DNA from: an uncultured Bacilli bacterium
GTDB taxonomy: Bacteria > Bacillota_I > Bacilli_A > RF39 > UBA660
Length of the DNA: 64,000 nt
Direction: 5' to 3'
Assembly: GCA_944329375.1 (NCBI GenBank)
Contig: CALVIB010000004.1
Location: 1 to 64,000 of the forward strand
The translations under genes were made by a program, and so were the position numbers. Numbering within the stretch: the stretch's first letter is position 1; every line of letters begins with the position of its first letter. Under the pieces are notes generated by a model. The model searched no databases. It had not been told where the DNA came from and worked only from the letters and a program-made list of their open reading frames with translations. Positions 17,431 to 25,452 of this stretch are shown here, in pieces.

Positions 17431-17983
17431 GTGGATAAATTTAACTATATTTATACTGACAGATATAACTATAGCTATTATCAAGATCCCACATGTACGT
17501 ACATTACTTAATAGCTTGATAACGATAGAAAAATGAACAAAATAGTCATATTATAACCATAACTATTTGTAATTTGCCTCATAAATTACTAAAAATTTAC
17601 TGAAAAATAATTTTTAATAAGTATACACAGATTAGAAATTATTAGTGCATTTTTGTGACTATCCTATTAAGTACTTTCAATATATCATGATTTTTGGGAT
17701 AAAGCAAGTAGTTTTTAATATTTTTTTTATTTATGTGTAAAGTTTACTTGTTGAGATTAAAGTTTTGTTTCTTTTAACATACATTTTGATGATTTTGTTA
17801 GTTGAAGGGAACATAGAAACACAATATAATTTAATTATAAAAAGAATGTTTACATATTTTTGTGCAAGCATTCTCTTATTTTTAAGGTGTTTTGCAGTAT
17901 TTCAATTTTTTTGCAAACAATTTCAATGTTTTTTTATTTTCTATTTTTTCTAAAATACCTTTATTATCTTATTTTATAAAGCT
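17431..17983. other. 553-base non-coding stretch between acpS and secA
   Basis: Very AT-rich. A 60-codon hydrophobic frame at 17765-17953 has no ribosome binding site and looks like chance. The one striking structure is the nested inverted repeat at 17472-17530. The remainder shows T-rich runs near 17710 and 17930, the latter possibly a weak secA terminator. No known RNA gene was recognised. Confidence 0.5.
17472..17530. repeat. nested inverted repeat with central 12-bp palindrome
   Basis: Outer arms CTATTATCAAG (17475-17485) and CTTGATAACGATAG (17515-17528) are inverted copies apart from a small insertion. Between them lies the perfect 12-bp palindrome ATGTACGTACAT (17493-17504). It could be a protein-binding operator or a structured RNA. 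No gene overlaps it. Confidence 0.6.
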
Positions 17984-20482
17984 TTACGCATTTTTGCCAC
18001 AGCACTGTTTGTACTTCTTACCAGAACCGCAAGGACAAGGGTCATTTCTACCTACTTTTTGAACTCTTTTTGGAGTTTGTTTTTTTACTTTGCTTTTATC
18101 CTCATTAGGGGTTCCTTTAATTACTTGCTCTCTTTCAGTATTTTGTCTTATTTCAGCATTTAATAAATATCTACTAATATCCATATCTATTGTTGCAATC
18201 AAATTATCAAACATTTCATAACCTTCAGCTGTATAAGCTTGAAGTGGATTTTCTTGAGCATACTGTCTTAAGTAAATACCTTCTCTAAGTAAACTCATAG
18301 CATTAATATGATCCATCCAATGAGTATCGATTACCCTTAATGAAATTGCTTTTTCAAATTCATTTTTAAGTTCATCTGGGAAGTCTTTGATTTTATCTTC
18401 ATACTCTTCTACTACGTGTTCATAGATTGTTTCAATTAGACTTTCTGAGTCAAGTTCTTCTAATTCATCAATTGATAAATCTTTTTTAAGTAGATTTTCA
18501 TTGACTGTTTCTAGTATTTCACTAACATCTAACCCCGTTAATTTATTACTATCTATTAAATGGCTATTTACTATATTAGTGATATGGTTTTTAAAATGGT
18601 CTAAAGTCATACTATGGATTGAATCACTATCTAAGATTCTATTTCTTTGACCATATATAATCATACGTTGGTTATTTATTACATCATCATATTCTAGTAA
18701 ATGTTTACGAGTATCAAAATTATTACCTTCAACTCTTTTTTGTGCTGATTCAATTGACCTTGATAAAGCTTTACTTCTAATTGAAAGTTCTCCATCAAAT
18801 CCGACTCTTTGAAGTAAACGTTTAGCACTATCTGTACCAAACCTTACCATTAAATCATCTTCAAATGAAACACAGAACTGGCTCATTCCTGGGTCTCCTT
18901 GACGACCTGAACGACCTCTTAACTGATTATCAATACGTCTAGATTCATGCCTTTCTGTACCTAGTACACATAGCCCACCTAATTCTTTAACTCCTTTACC
19001 TAATTTAATATCAGTACCACGGCCAGCCATATTAGTGGCAATAGTTACAGCACCTTTTTCTCCTGCTTTAGCAATTATCTCAGCCTCGCGAGCATTGTTT
19101 TTAGCATTTAATACTTCATGTGGTATATGTTCTTTTTGAAGCATTTTGCTTAATTTTTCACTGTTTTCAACAGCTACTGTACCTACTAGAACTGGTTGTC
19201 CTTTTGCATGTCTTTCTTTTATTTCTTTAACGATTGCTCTATATTTTCCTTCAGCTGTAGCAAAGATTAAATCACTATAATCTTCACGAATAACTGGTTT
19301 ATTAGTTGGTATTTGAATAACATACATGTTATAAATATCTCTAAATTCTTCTTCTTCTGTTTTAGCTGTACCTGTCATACCAGCTATTTTTTTATACATT
19401 CTAAATAAATTTTGGAATGTAATAGTTGCAAGGGTTTTAGTTTCTTCATTTATTTGAACCCCTTCTTTAGCTTCTATGGCTTGATGTAAGCCTTCTGAAA
19501 ATGCTCTACCTGGCATTAAACGACCTGTAAACTGGTCAACTATAACAATTTTACCATCTTGAATAACATAGTCAAAATCTTTTTTCATACTATAGTTAGC
19601 GTGTAATGCTTGGTTGATAAAGTGAACTAAAGTTGCGTGCTCGATGTCATATAGGTTTTTAACATTGAAGTATTTTTCAGCTTTTTTTATTCCTTCTGCA
19701 TCTAATGATGTAGCTTTAGTTTTTTCATCATATATATATCCTTCGTTTTCTTTTAATGTTTTAACAAATTTGTCGGCTTGTTGATATAGATTAGCTGATT
19801 GCATTTTTCCACCAGAAATGATTAATGGTGTTCTCGCTTCATCTATTAATACTGAGTCAACTTCATCTATAATAACAAAGTTTAATGGTCTTTGAACTCT
19901 ATCTTCAGCACGAACTACCATGTTATCTCTTAAGTAATCGAAACCAATCTCATTGTTTGTGGAATACATAATATCACAGTTATATGCTTCTCTTTTTTGA
20001 GCCTGATTATATTCTCTATAATTTATACCAACAGTTAAACCTAAAAATTCATAGATTTTACCCATCCAAACAGCATCACGACCAGCTAAGTATTCATTGA
20101 CAGTGATAATATGTACACCATCTCCAGTTAATGCGTTTAAATATGCTGGTAAGATAGAAGTCAAAGTTTTACCTTCACCTGTTTTCATTTCAGCTATATT
20201 ACCATAGTGAATAGCTAAACCACCTAATAACTGTACATAATATGGCTTTTCACCAATTACACGAAATGCGGCTTCACGTGCAACTGCAAATGCTTCTACT
20301 TTGATATCTTCTAATGTTTCACCATTTTGTAATCTTTCTTTAAATTCTTTTGTTTTTGCTTTTAATTCTTTATCAGTTAAACTAGACATTTCTTCATCTA
20401 AAGCATCTATTTCATCAGCGATTTTTTGAAATTTTTCTAGTTCTTTATATTCATGGTCAAATATCTTTTTAAAAAATTTCAT
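17984..20482 (-). CDS. secA: preprotein translocase ATPase SecA
   Basis: An 832-residue motor that pushes unfolded proteins through SecYEG. Walker A-type AEMKTGEGKT lies near residue 100, the DEAD-like VIIDEVDSVLIDEART near 210, and GRGTDIKLG and QLRGRSGRQGDPG in the second helicase lobe. The C-terminus is the SEC-C zinc motif CPCGSGKKYKQCC, which binds SecB or lipids. The start at 20482 is preferred because AAAGGA lies 8 bases upstream; longer in-frame starts lack one. Single, apparently monocistronic. Confidence 0.97.
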   Translation of the reverse strand: MKFFKKIFDHEYKELEKFQKIADEIDALDEEMSSLTDKELKAKTKEFKERLQNGETLEDIKVEAFAVAREAAFRVIGEKPYYVQLLGGLAIHYGNIAEMKTGEGKTLTSILPAYLNALTGDGVHIITVNEYLAGRDAVWMGKIYEFLGLTVGINYREYNQAQKREAYNCDIMYSTNNEIGFDYLRDNMVVRAEDRVQRPLNFVIIDEVDSVLIDEARTPLIISGGKMQSANLYQQADKFVKTLKENEGYIYDEKTKATSLDAEGIKKAEKYFNVKNLYDIEHATLVHFINQALHANYSMKKDFDYVIQDGKIVIVDQFTGRLMPGRAFSEGLHQAIEAKEGVQINEETKTLATITFQNLFRMYKKIAGMTGTAKTEEEEFRDIYNMYVIQIPTNKPVIREDYSDLIFATAEGKYRAIVKEIKERHAKGQPVLVGTVAVENSEKLSKMLQKEHIPHEVLNAKNNAREAEIIAKAGEKGAVTIATNMAGRGTDIKLGKGVKELGGLCVLGTERHESRRIDNQLRGRSGRQGDPGMSQFCVSFEDDLMVRFGTDSAKRLLQRVGFDGELSIRSKALSRSIESAQKRVEGNNFDTRKHLLEYDDVINNQRMIIYGQRNRILDSDSIHSMTLDHFKNHITNIVNSHLIDSNKLTGLDVSEILETVNENLLKKDLSIDELEELDSESLIETIYEHVVEEYEDKIKDFPDELKNEFEKAISLRVIDTHWMDHINAMSLLREGIYLRQYAQENPLQAYTAEGYEMFDNLIATIDMDISRYLLNAEIRQNTEREQVIKGTPNEDKSKVKKQTPKRVQKVGRNDPCPCGSGKKYKQCCGKNA

Positions 20483-20606
20483 ATTGTTCATCCTTTCATC
20501 TATATAGTATTTTACCAAAAAAACACGAAATTGCATAGAAAAACAAGGTAAAAAGTCAAAAAAAGCTTTATTATCCCTGTTTTTATTCTTTTATTTGATG
20601 ATATGC

Positions 20607-20631
20607 ATGAGAAAAATCGCTTTTGGCGATT
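20607..20631 (-). terminator. terminator of hpf
   Basis: Stem AATCGC/GCGATT (20615-20631) followed on the minus strand by TTTC; it covers the last base pairs of the hpf stop. Confidence 0.8.
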
Positions 20632-21163
20632 ACTTCTCTTTAATTAAACCGTAGTTACCGTCTTCTCTTTTATATATTACTTCTATATCTCCTGTTTTTG
20701 AATTTCTGAAGATAAAGAATGTATGGTCTATTAAATTCATTTGTAATATAGCTTCATCTTCACTCATCGGTTTAAGTTCAACACTTTTGCGTTTAACAAT
20801 TTTACTTTTATCATTTTCCTCTTTTTCTACTTTAAAGTCAGTAACAAAGCCTGCCATTTTATCTTTAATTACTTTTTTACTCATTCGAGTTTTATTTTTT
20901 CTAATTTGTCTTTCCAACTTATCAATAATTAAATCTATTGCAGCGAAAGGGTCTTTATGGCTTTCTTCTGCTCTAAGTATTACTTTTTTTACTGGAATTG
21001 TTACTTCTACTTTGTAGTTTGGTTCTACATTTCTGATTAAAACACTAGCAGTATATTCCTCATTTTCATTAAAGTACTTGTCAAGCTTTGAAAGTTTCTT
21101 TTCAGTATGTTCTTTTAAGTCGTTTGTGACTTTGGCTTTTTTGCCACGGATTATATATTTCAT
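20630..21163 (-). CDS. hpf: long-form ribosome hibernation promoting factor
   Basis: A 177-residue protein with the N-terminal HPF/RaiA domain that sits on the 30S decoding site (residues 1-100). A charged linker joins it to the C-terminal dimerisation domain (about 120-175, with MSEDEAILQMNLIDHTFF and YRREDG-like YKREDGNYGLI). The long form causes 100S ribosome dimers in stationary phase. The start at 21163 follows GGAAGGTGAT; a GTG five codons upstream is within the binding site. Confidence 0.95.
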   Translation of the reverse strand: MKYIIRGKKAKVTNDLKEHTEKKLSKLDKYFNENEEYTASVLIRNVEPNYKVEVTIPVKKVILRAEESHKDPFAAIDLIIDKLERQIRKNKTRMSKKVIKDKMAGFVTDFKVEKEENDKSKIVKRKSVELKPMSEDEAILQMNLIDHTFFIFRNSKTGDIEVIYKREDGNYGLIKEK

Positions 21164-21243
21164 ATCATCACCTTCCACTTACATTATATCATATTTTTTC
21201 TATAATTTATATGATATTATGTGGGAAAATATGTGATTTTATA

Positions 21244-21270
21244 GAAAAAAAACTACACAAGTGCAGTTTT
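21244..21270 (-). terminator. terminator of the cold-shock gene
   Basis: Stem AAACTGCAC/GTGTAGTTT (one G-U pair) followed by seven or more T on the minus strand; it includes the stop codon. Confidence 0.85.
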
Positions 21271-21465
21271 AATTTCGACAACATTTTTGGCTTGTAATCC
21301 CTTGTCAGTTCTGACTAAATCGAATTCAACATACTGACCCTCAACTAGCGTTTTGTAGCCAGGTGTAAGAATCGCTGAATAGTGGACGAATATATCTTCT
21401 TTATCATTATATTCGATAAAACCAAAACCTTTTTCATTGTTGAACCACTTAACTTTGCCTTTCAT
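21253..21465 (-). CDS. cold-shock protein, CspA family
   Basis: A 70-residue single-domain OB-fold RNA chaperone. RNP1 is KGFGFIE and RNP2 DIFVHYS. Such proteins melt RNA structure at low temperature and are often constitutive in Firmicutes. The start at 21465 follows AAGGGAGATG. The leader from the predicted promoter at 21504-21533 is only about 32 bases and begins with the hairpin GTAAGAGACTTAC, unlike the long leader of enterobacterial cspA. Confidence 0.95.
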   Translation of the reverse strand: MKGKVKWFNNEKGFGFIEYNDKEDIFVHYSAILTPGYKTLVEGQYVEFDLVRTDKGLQAKNVVEIKTALV

Positions 21466-21503
21466 GTCTTACATCTCCCTTCTAGTAAGTCTCTTACAAT
21501 ACT

Positions 21504-21533
21504 AGTATAAATTAACAAGGCCTTTGCATTCAA
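21504..21533 (-). promoter_or_regulatory. promoter of the cold-shock gene
   Basis: On the minus strand TTGAAT (21528-21533), an 18-base spacer, then TATACT (21504-21509). Transcription would start near 21497. Confidence 0.65.
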
Positions 21534-21816
21534 TGAAAACAATACCGTTTATTCCGACAAATTTCACTTTTACTTCATACTACTAATATATATTTTTTTG
21601 TGCACACTACGACATCGACATGTTTGATTTTACACGTAATAGTGACATTATTATTCAATTTTGTTCGAATGTGCTTTTATTTTGACTGAATGCTAACAAG
21701 TGTTACGAGTAATATACTTTTTGCTCATATAGACTTCTTTTGACTACATATTGAACATATTACCATTTTATTACGTTAATTTGTTGTATTATTGATTTGG
21801 TAAAGAGAGGATTTAT
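21534..21816. promoter_or_regulatory. upstream region of agrBD
   Basis: About 280 bases without a gene. The part nearest agrB has a candidate -10 TATTAT (21787-21792) with no good -35 box, as expected for an activator-dependent promoter. Just upstream, ACATATT occurs twice at a 9-base interval (21746 and 21755) and is a candidate LytTR/AgrA site. The rest shows nothing I can interpret. Confidence 0.4.
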
Positions 21817-22416
21817 ATGAAAGAAGTATTTATTAATAATTCTATGAGTTTAATTCAAAAATATTATCCTAACTATTCAGAAGAAAAATTAGCTGAATTG
21901 AAGTATGGTTTACTTGGGTTATATTTAATGATATCTAAATCAATAATTATATTTGGAATAGCTTTATATTTAAATATATTTAAGGAATTGTTAATATTTA
22001 CTATTATTTATAATATTTTAAGAGCACCTTCATTTGGTATGCATGCTTCTAAAAGTTGGATTTGTTTGGTTTCTTCTGCTTCAATTTTTATATTATCTAC
22101 TTATTTAAGTATCAATATACATATACCAATTAATATTAAGTTAATTTTTGGAATATTAGGAATTATTTTTATTTATAAAAATAGTCCAGCAGATACTAAG
22201 AAAAAACCTATTATAAGTCCTAAAAGAAGAAGAATTTATAAAACTATATCAACAATAATTGCTATTGCTTTTGTTATAATCTCTTTAATTATTAGTAATA
22301 ATTTTTTATCAAATGCTTTTATCTTTTCTTTATTAATACAATGTATTTTTACATCGCCTACAATGTATAAAATATGTGGCGAGCCTTATAATAATTACAA
22401 AAATTATCAACCTTAA
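21817..22416 (+). CDS. agrB: AgrB-like peptide-processing membrane protease
   Basis: A 199-residue membrane protein of the AgrB family, which cleaves the C-terminal part of AgrD and forms the thiolactone. The catalytic pair is His76 and Cys83 in RAPSFGMHASKSWICL; SPADTKKKPI is the other conserved block. About five or six hydrophobic segments. The start at 21817 follows GAGAGGA. agrD lies 52 bases downstream on the same strand. Confidence 0.93.
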   Translation: MKEVFINNSMSLIQKYYPNYSEEKLAELKYGLLGLYLMISKSIIIFGIALYLNIFKELLIFTIIYNILRAPSFGMHASKSWICLVSSASIFILSTYLSINIHIPINIKLIFGILGIIFIYKNSPADTKKKPIISPKRRRIYKTISTIIAIAFVIISLIISNNFLSNAFIFSLLIQCIFTSPTMYKICGEPYNNYKNYQP

Positions 22417-22468
22417 CGTTTGGTTTAAATTATTATTTAAACATAGATTTTAGAAAGGAGTTTGTTTT

Positions 22469-22588
22469 ATGAGTTTTATTGCATCAATATTATCTTCACT
22501 AGGTGGTATGTTTGCGAATGCTAGTAGTGTTGCTTGCCCATATTTTTGGTGGGATGAACCTGAATGTCCAAAAAGTTTAATTAAATAA
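22469..22588 (+). CDS. agrD: AgrD-type autoinducing peptide precursor
   Basis: A 39-residue precursor, found by reading the gap after agrB. The start follows AAAGGAG by 8 bases. It has the three AgrD parts: an amphipathic N-terminal leader (MSFIASILSSLGGMF), a peptide core around residues 20-28 (SVACPYFWW), and the acidic recognition tail DEPECPKSLIK. The ring Cys is C23. Counting back from the DE of the tail gives CPYFWW, six residues, one longer than the usual Cys-plus-four ring, so either the macrocycle is larger or one Trp stays in the tail. A second Cys (C33) in the tail is unusual. Confidence 0.92.
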   Translation: MSFIASILSSLGGMFANASSVACPYFWWDEPECPKSLIK

Positions 22589-22619
22589 AAATGTAGAAAA
22601 CAAATCTACATTTTTATTT
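22587..22619. terminator. bidirectional terminator between agrD and agrC
   Basis: Stem AAAATGTAGA/TCTACATTTT with loop AACAAA-like and flanking A/T tracts; it ends both convergent transcripts of the agr locus. Confidence 0.9.
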
Positions 22620-23913
22620 TTAAAGTTTGAGTAAATGTATCACGGTTTATACTCTTTTCATTTTCTAATTTATTTGGTTCTTCTTCTAATAATTTACTTA
22701 CTAAGGTTAAACCATATCCATGGCCATCGCCTTTTGTAGTATATTTTGTATTACTAATTTTGTCTAAATCTAAATTACCTTTAAAATTATTAGTTATGTC
22801 GATACATAAATAATTATTTAATGAATATATTTCTATAAAAATTTCTTTTTTCTTTAAATGTTTTACAGCTTCAATGGCATTATCTAAAAATACACCTAAT
22901 ATTTTACAAATTTTTAATATTATATCTTCATCTAAATTTATCAAATCTGTTGTTCTTACATCCCTAGAAATGTTTAATTTATATTTTATCTTTAATTTAT
23001 CCATTAAACATAATTTAGAATATATTGTAGCTCTCAAACCGCCTTCTGGGATTTTTGCTGTTTTTTTCATTATTTTATCGCTATCTTTTATTTTATTATC
23101 AATCAATTTATCTATGTATTTAATTACTTTTTCATCATTATTTTCTTCTTTTAACATATTTCTAATAGTATAGAACTCATTTTTGTTTTCATGTGTGCTT
23201 ACTCTAAACTTATCTATCATTATCTCATATTCTTTTAAACTAGAAATACTAGTTTCATATTTACTACTTATTCTATTATAGTTTGCTTTTACTCTACTAG
23301 ACATTACTACAAGACCAATAAATAGACCAGCTGTAATAATATTTACTACAACTACAATTGGTAATGATAATTTCATATATGTGAGTGTTGTGGAAATAAT
23401 GATTATTGCAATAATCATTATTGAAGAAACTAAAACTTCATTACTTTTAATTTCATCATAAGATTTTTGTAATATTTTAAATACATTTCTTGGTAAACCG
23501 ATTTTGTTAATCAAGAATGAAATTAATATAATAAATACGTTTAATCCTATGTATATAAAACTATTATTCATTAAATTTTTTAAATCATCATTATATAGTA
23601 AGCTAATAAATATAACATATAAAAATTCTGATAAACCGATAATTATTTCTAAAAGTATGGCTAATATAATTGATAACTTAAGATTTTTAATTACAAAGTA
23701 ATAACAGGTAATTGTTAAAAGTAAAAATGTTAATAATAATCTGATTGGATTAGGGACAAATGTGTTTAATATAGTGGTTATTACTGTCATAAAAGTAACT
23801 ATCAAAACTATTACTTTTACATCTAATTTAATATAAAGACACTTATACCAGGTATACATAATTGCTATAGTTAGCATAAAACTTGCAATTAAATTTAGCA
23901 ATATTTCTTCCAC
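22606..23913 (-). CDS. agrC: AgrC-like sensor histidine kinase
   Basis: A 435-residue HPK10-type kinase that should sense the peptide from AgrD. About six or seven membrane segments fill residues 1-205. The phospho-acceptor is His241 in STHENKNEF, the N box is LGVFLDNAIEA (Asn345), and the G box GDGHGYGLTLV near 395-405. It begins with GTG one base after the agrA stop, and its ribosome binding site AAGGAG lies in the last agrA codons, so translation is coupled. Confidence 0.92.
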   Translation of the reverse strand: MEEILLNLIASFMLTIAIMYTWYKCLYIKLDVKVIVLIVTFMTVITTILNTFVPNPIRLLLTFLLLTITCYYFVIKNLKLSIILAILLEIIIGLSEFLYVIFISLLYNDDLKNLMNNSFIYIGLNVFIILISFLINKIGLPRNVFKILQKSYDEIKSNEVLVSSIMIIAIIIISTTLTYMKLSLPIVVVVNIITAGLFIGLVVMSSRVKANYNRISSKYETSISSLKEYEIMIDKFRVSTHENKNEFYTIRNMLKEENNDEKVIKYIDKLIDNKIKDSDKIMKKTAKIPEGGLRATIYSKLCLMDKLKIKYKLNISRDVRTTDLINLDEDIILKICKILGVFLDNAIEAVKHLKKKEIFIEIYSLNNYLCIDITNNFKGNLDLDKISNTKYTTKGDGHGYGLTLVSKLLEEEPNKLENEKSINRDTFTQTLKIKM

Positions 23914-23914
23914 T

Positions 23915-24616
23915 TTATATCAACTCCTTATCAAATCTAGTTGAAATCAAATCTGATGTCATTCCGTTGTCAAAAACCACTTCTTTTTGCGATTTGCTAA
24001 AACTTAAAATGCGTTTAGTATTCATAAGACAAGCTCTATGGGTTTTCATAAAATTTGAATTAACCATTTCCTCTAATTCCATTAAACTTTTTCCTACTTT
24101 AAAGGTATTATAATCAGTAACAATTATACACTTTCTTTCAACACTATCTCTTGTTATATATAGAATATCATCTTGTGGTATTGAATAAACTACACCATTA
24201 TCTTTAAATCTAACTACACTTCTTATTTTAAACATTTGTAATGCTTTATCTAATGATTTGGTTAATCTTCGTTCACAATCATCAAATTTATTAATATAAG
24301 ATAAGAACAAAAAATCATTTTTCATAACTACATGTCCTAATTCTTGATGACCTGTTAAAAAAATTAAAACACTGTCAACATCTTTATTTCTTATAATTCT
24401 AGCAATATCAATCCCAGATTTTGTTGGGGTTTCAATATCTAAAATGTAGACTTTAAATGATAATTTAGATTCTACTATTTTTATAAACTCACTATTATAA
24501 TCATTAAAAATATGAGTTCTATATTCTAGTTTATTTTTCATCATATATGAAGCTATTATATGTTCAACCATATCTCTGTACTGCTTTACATCATCACAAA
24601 TAATAAAGTTTATCAT
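23915..24616 (-). CDS. agrA: AgrA-like LytTR response regulator
   Basis: A 233-residue regulator with an N-terminal receiver (ICDD acidic pair at residues 6-9, phospho-acceptor Asp60 in YILDIETP). A C-terminal LytTR DNA-binding domain follows (about 135-233, with THRACLMNTKRI). It should activate agrBD and other targets when phosphorylated by the kinase encoded just downstream. The start follows GGAAAGG; a promoter is predicted at 24669-24697. Confidence 0.93.
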   Translation of the reverse strand: MINFIICDDVKQYRDMVEHIIASYMMKNKLEYRTHIFNDYNSEFIKIVESKLSFKVYILDIETPTKSGIDIARIIRNKDVDSVLIFLTGHQELGHVVMKNDFLFLSYINKFDDCERRLTKSLDKALQMFKIRSVVRFKDNGVVYSIPQDDILYITRDSVERKCIIVTDYNTFKVGKSLMELEEMVNSNFMKTHRACLMNTKRILSFSKSQKEVVFDNGMTSDLISTRFDKELI

Positions 24617-24668
24617 AAATATTACCTTTCCTTCCCTAATTTAGCCAACAATATGATATTCCTATGTA

Positions 24669-24697
24669 AATATACCATAATTTGACAAATAATACAA
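24669..24697 (-). promoter_or_regulatory. promoter of agrAC
   Basis: On the minus strand TTGTAT (24692-24697), 17 bases, TATATT (24669-24674). Transcription would begin near 24662, about 45 bases before agrA. Confidence 0.6.
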
Positions 24698-24700
24698 TGA

Positions 24701-24731
24701 AAAAAGGTAATTTTTTGAAATATTACCTTTT
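24701..24731 (-). terminator. terminator of the lipoprotein gene
   Basis: Stem AAAAGGTAAT/ATTACCTTTT followed by T on the minus strand; it abuts the agrA promoter. Confidence 0.8.
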
Positions 24732-24746
24732 ATCATCTTAAATCAA

Positions 24747-25319
24747 TTATTTTGTGTTTCTTTTAGAATTTATTTCATCCCATAATTCTAATCCTTTATC
24801 TTTTAAATCGCTTAGGGTATCAAGTCCTCTAGCGCTTGTATCTGTAAACCAATCTTTAAATCTTTCTTTATAATTTGGTACTAAATAATTTAATATATCA
24901 TCAATAGATGCAAATGCATTTAAAACTCTTTCTTTGGCAGAATCACTTAGTTCATTAAATGTTACCCCGTTAATTTCGCTACCATTAAAGATAAAATCAG
25001 AAAGGTCTTTAAAATTTTGCATTGATTTGTCTAATTCTCTTTGAACTTCTTCACTATTAGCGGCATCATTGGCTGAATCTTCTAATTTTTCGGCACCTTC
25101 TAACATTATTTTTATGGCACTTTCAGCCGCCGAATCTTTTTCTTCTTGTGTATCTAAATTTTGATTATCAGTTGTTGTTTCTATTGGCTCTTGAGAGACT
25201 GTTGTTTCTATTTTATTTTCTTCAACATTTCCGCCACAACTTGAAAGAGTTAAGGCGAGTGAAATTCCGCATATGGCATTAAGCGCTTTTGATTGATATA
25301 ATTTAAATTTATTTTCCAT
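24747..25319 (-). CDS. lipoprotein, unknown function
   Basis: A 190-residue secreted protein. The N-terminus has a hydrophobic stretch ending in LTLSSCGG, a lipobox with the lipidated Cys near residue 28. The rest is acidic and helical (Asp/Glu/Asn/Ser-rich), with a Thr/Gln-rich linker after the Cys. No family was recognised. The start follows AGAAGGA. It is monocistronic, upstream of agrA on the same strand but separated from it by a terminator and promoter. Confidence 0.7.
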   Translation of the reverse strand: MENKFKLYQSKALNAICGISLALTLSSCGGNVEENKIETTVSQEPIETTTDNQNLDTQEEKDSAAESAIKIMLEGAEKLEDSANDAANSEEVQRELDKSMQNFKDLSDFIFNGSEINGVTFNELSDSAKERVLNAFASIDDILNYLVPNYKERFKDWFTDTSARGLDTLSDLKDKGLELWDEINSKRNTK

Positions 25320-25452
25320 AATTATTCCTTCTTTCGCTTTTATTATAACAAATATAGTAAAAAATGCAAATTATATATGGAAATTATAAAATCAATTATT
25401 AACTAAATTTAGTTACCTTTGCTATTTAAGATGTACTATGTTTTTGATTAAA

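Noticed and set aside
17765-17953. 62-codon hydrophobic open frame on the plus strand
   Set aside because: It has no ribosome binding site, is dominated by Phe and Ile from T-rich DNA, and ends in low-complexity sequence.
24747-25319. The lipoprotein next to agrA as a fifth agr component
   Set aside because: A terminator and a separate agrA promoter lie between them and no agr-related family resemblance is seen.
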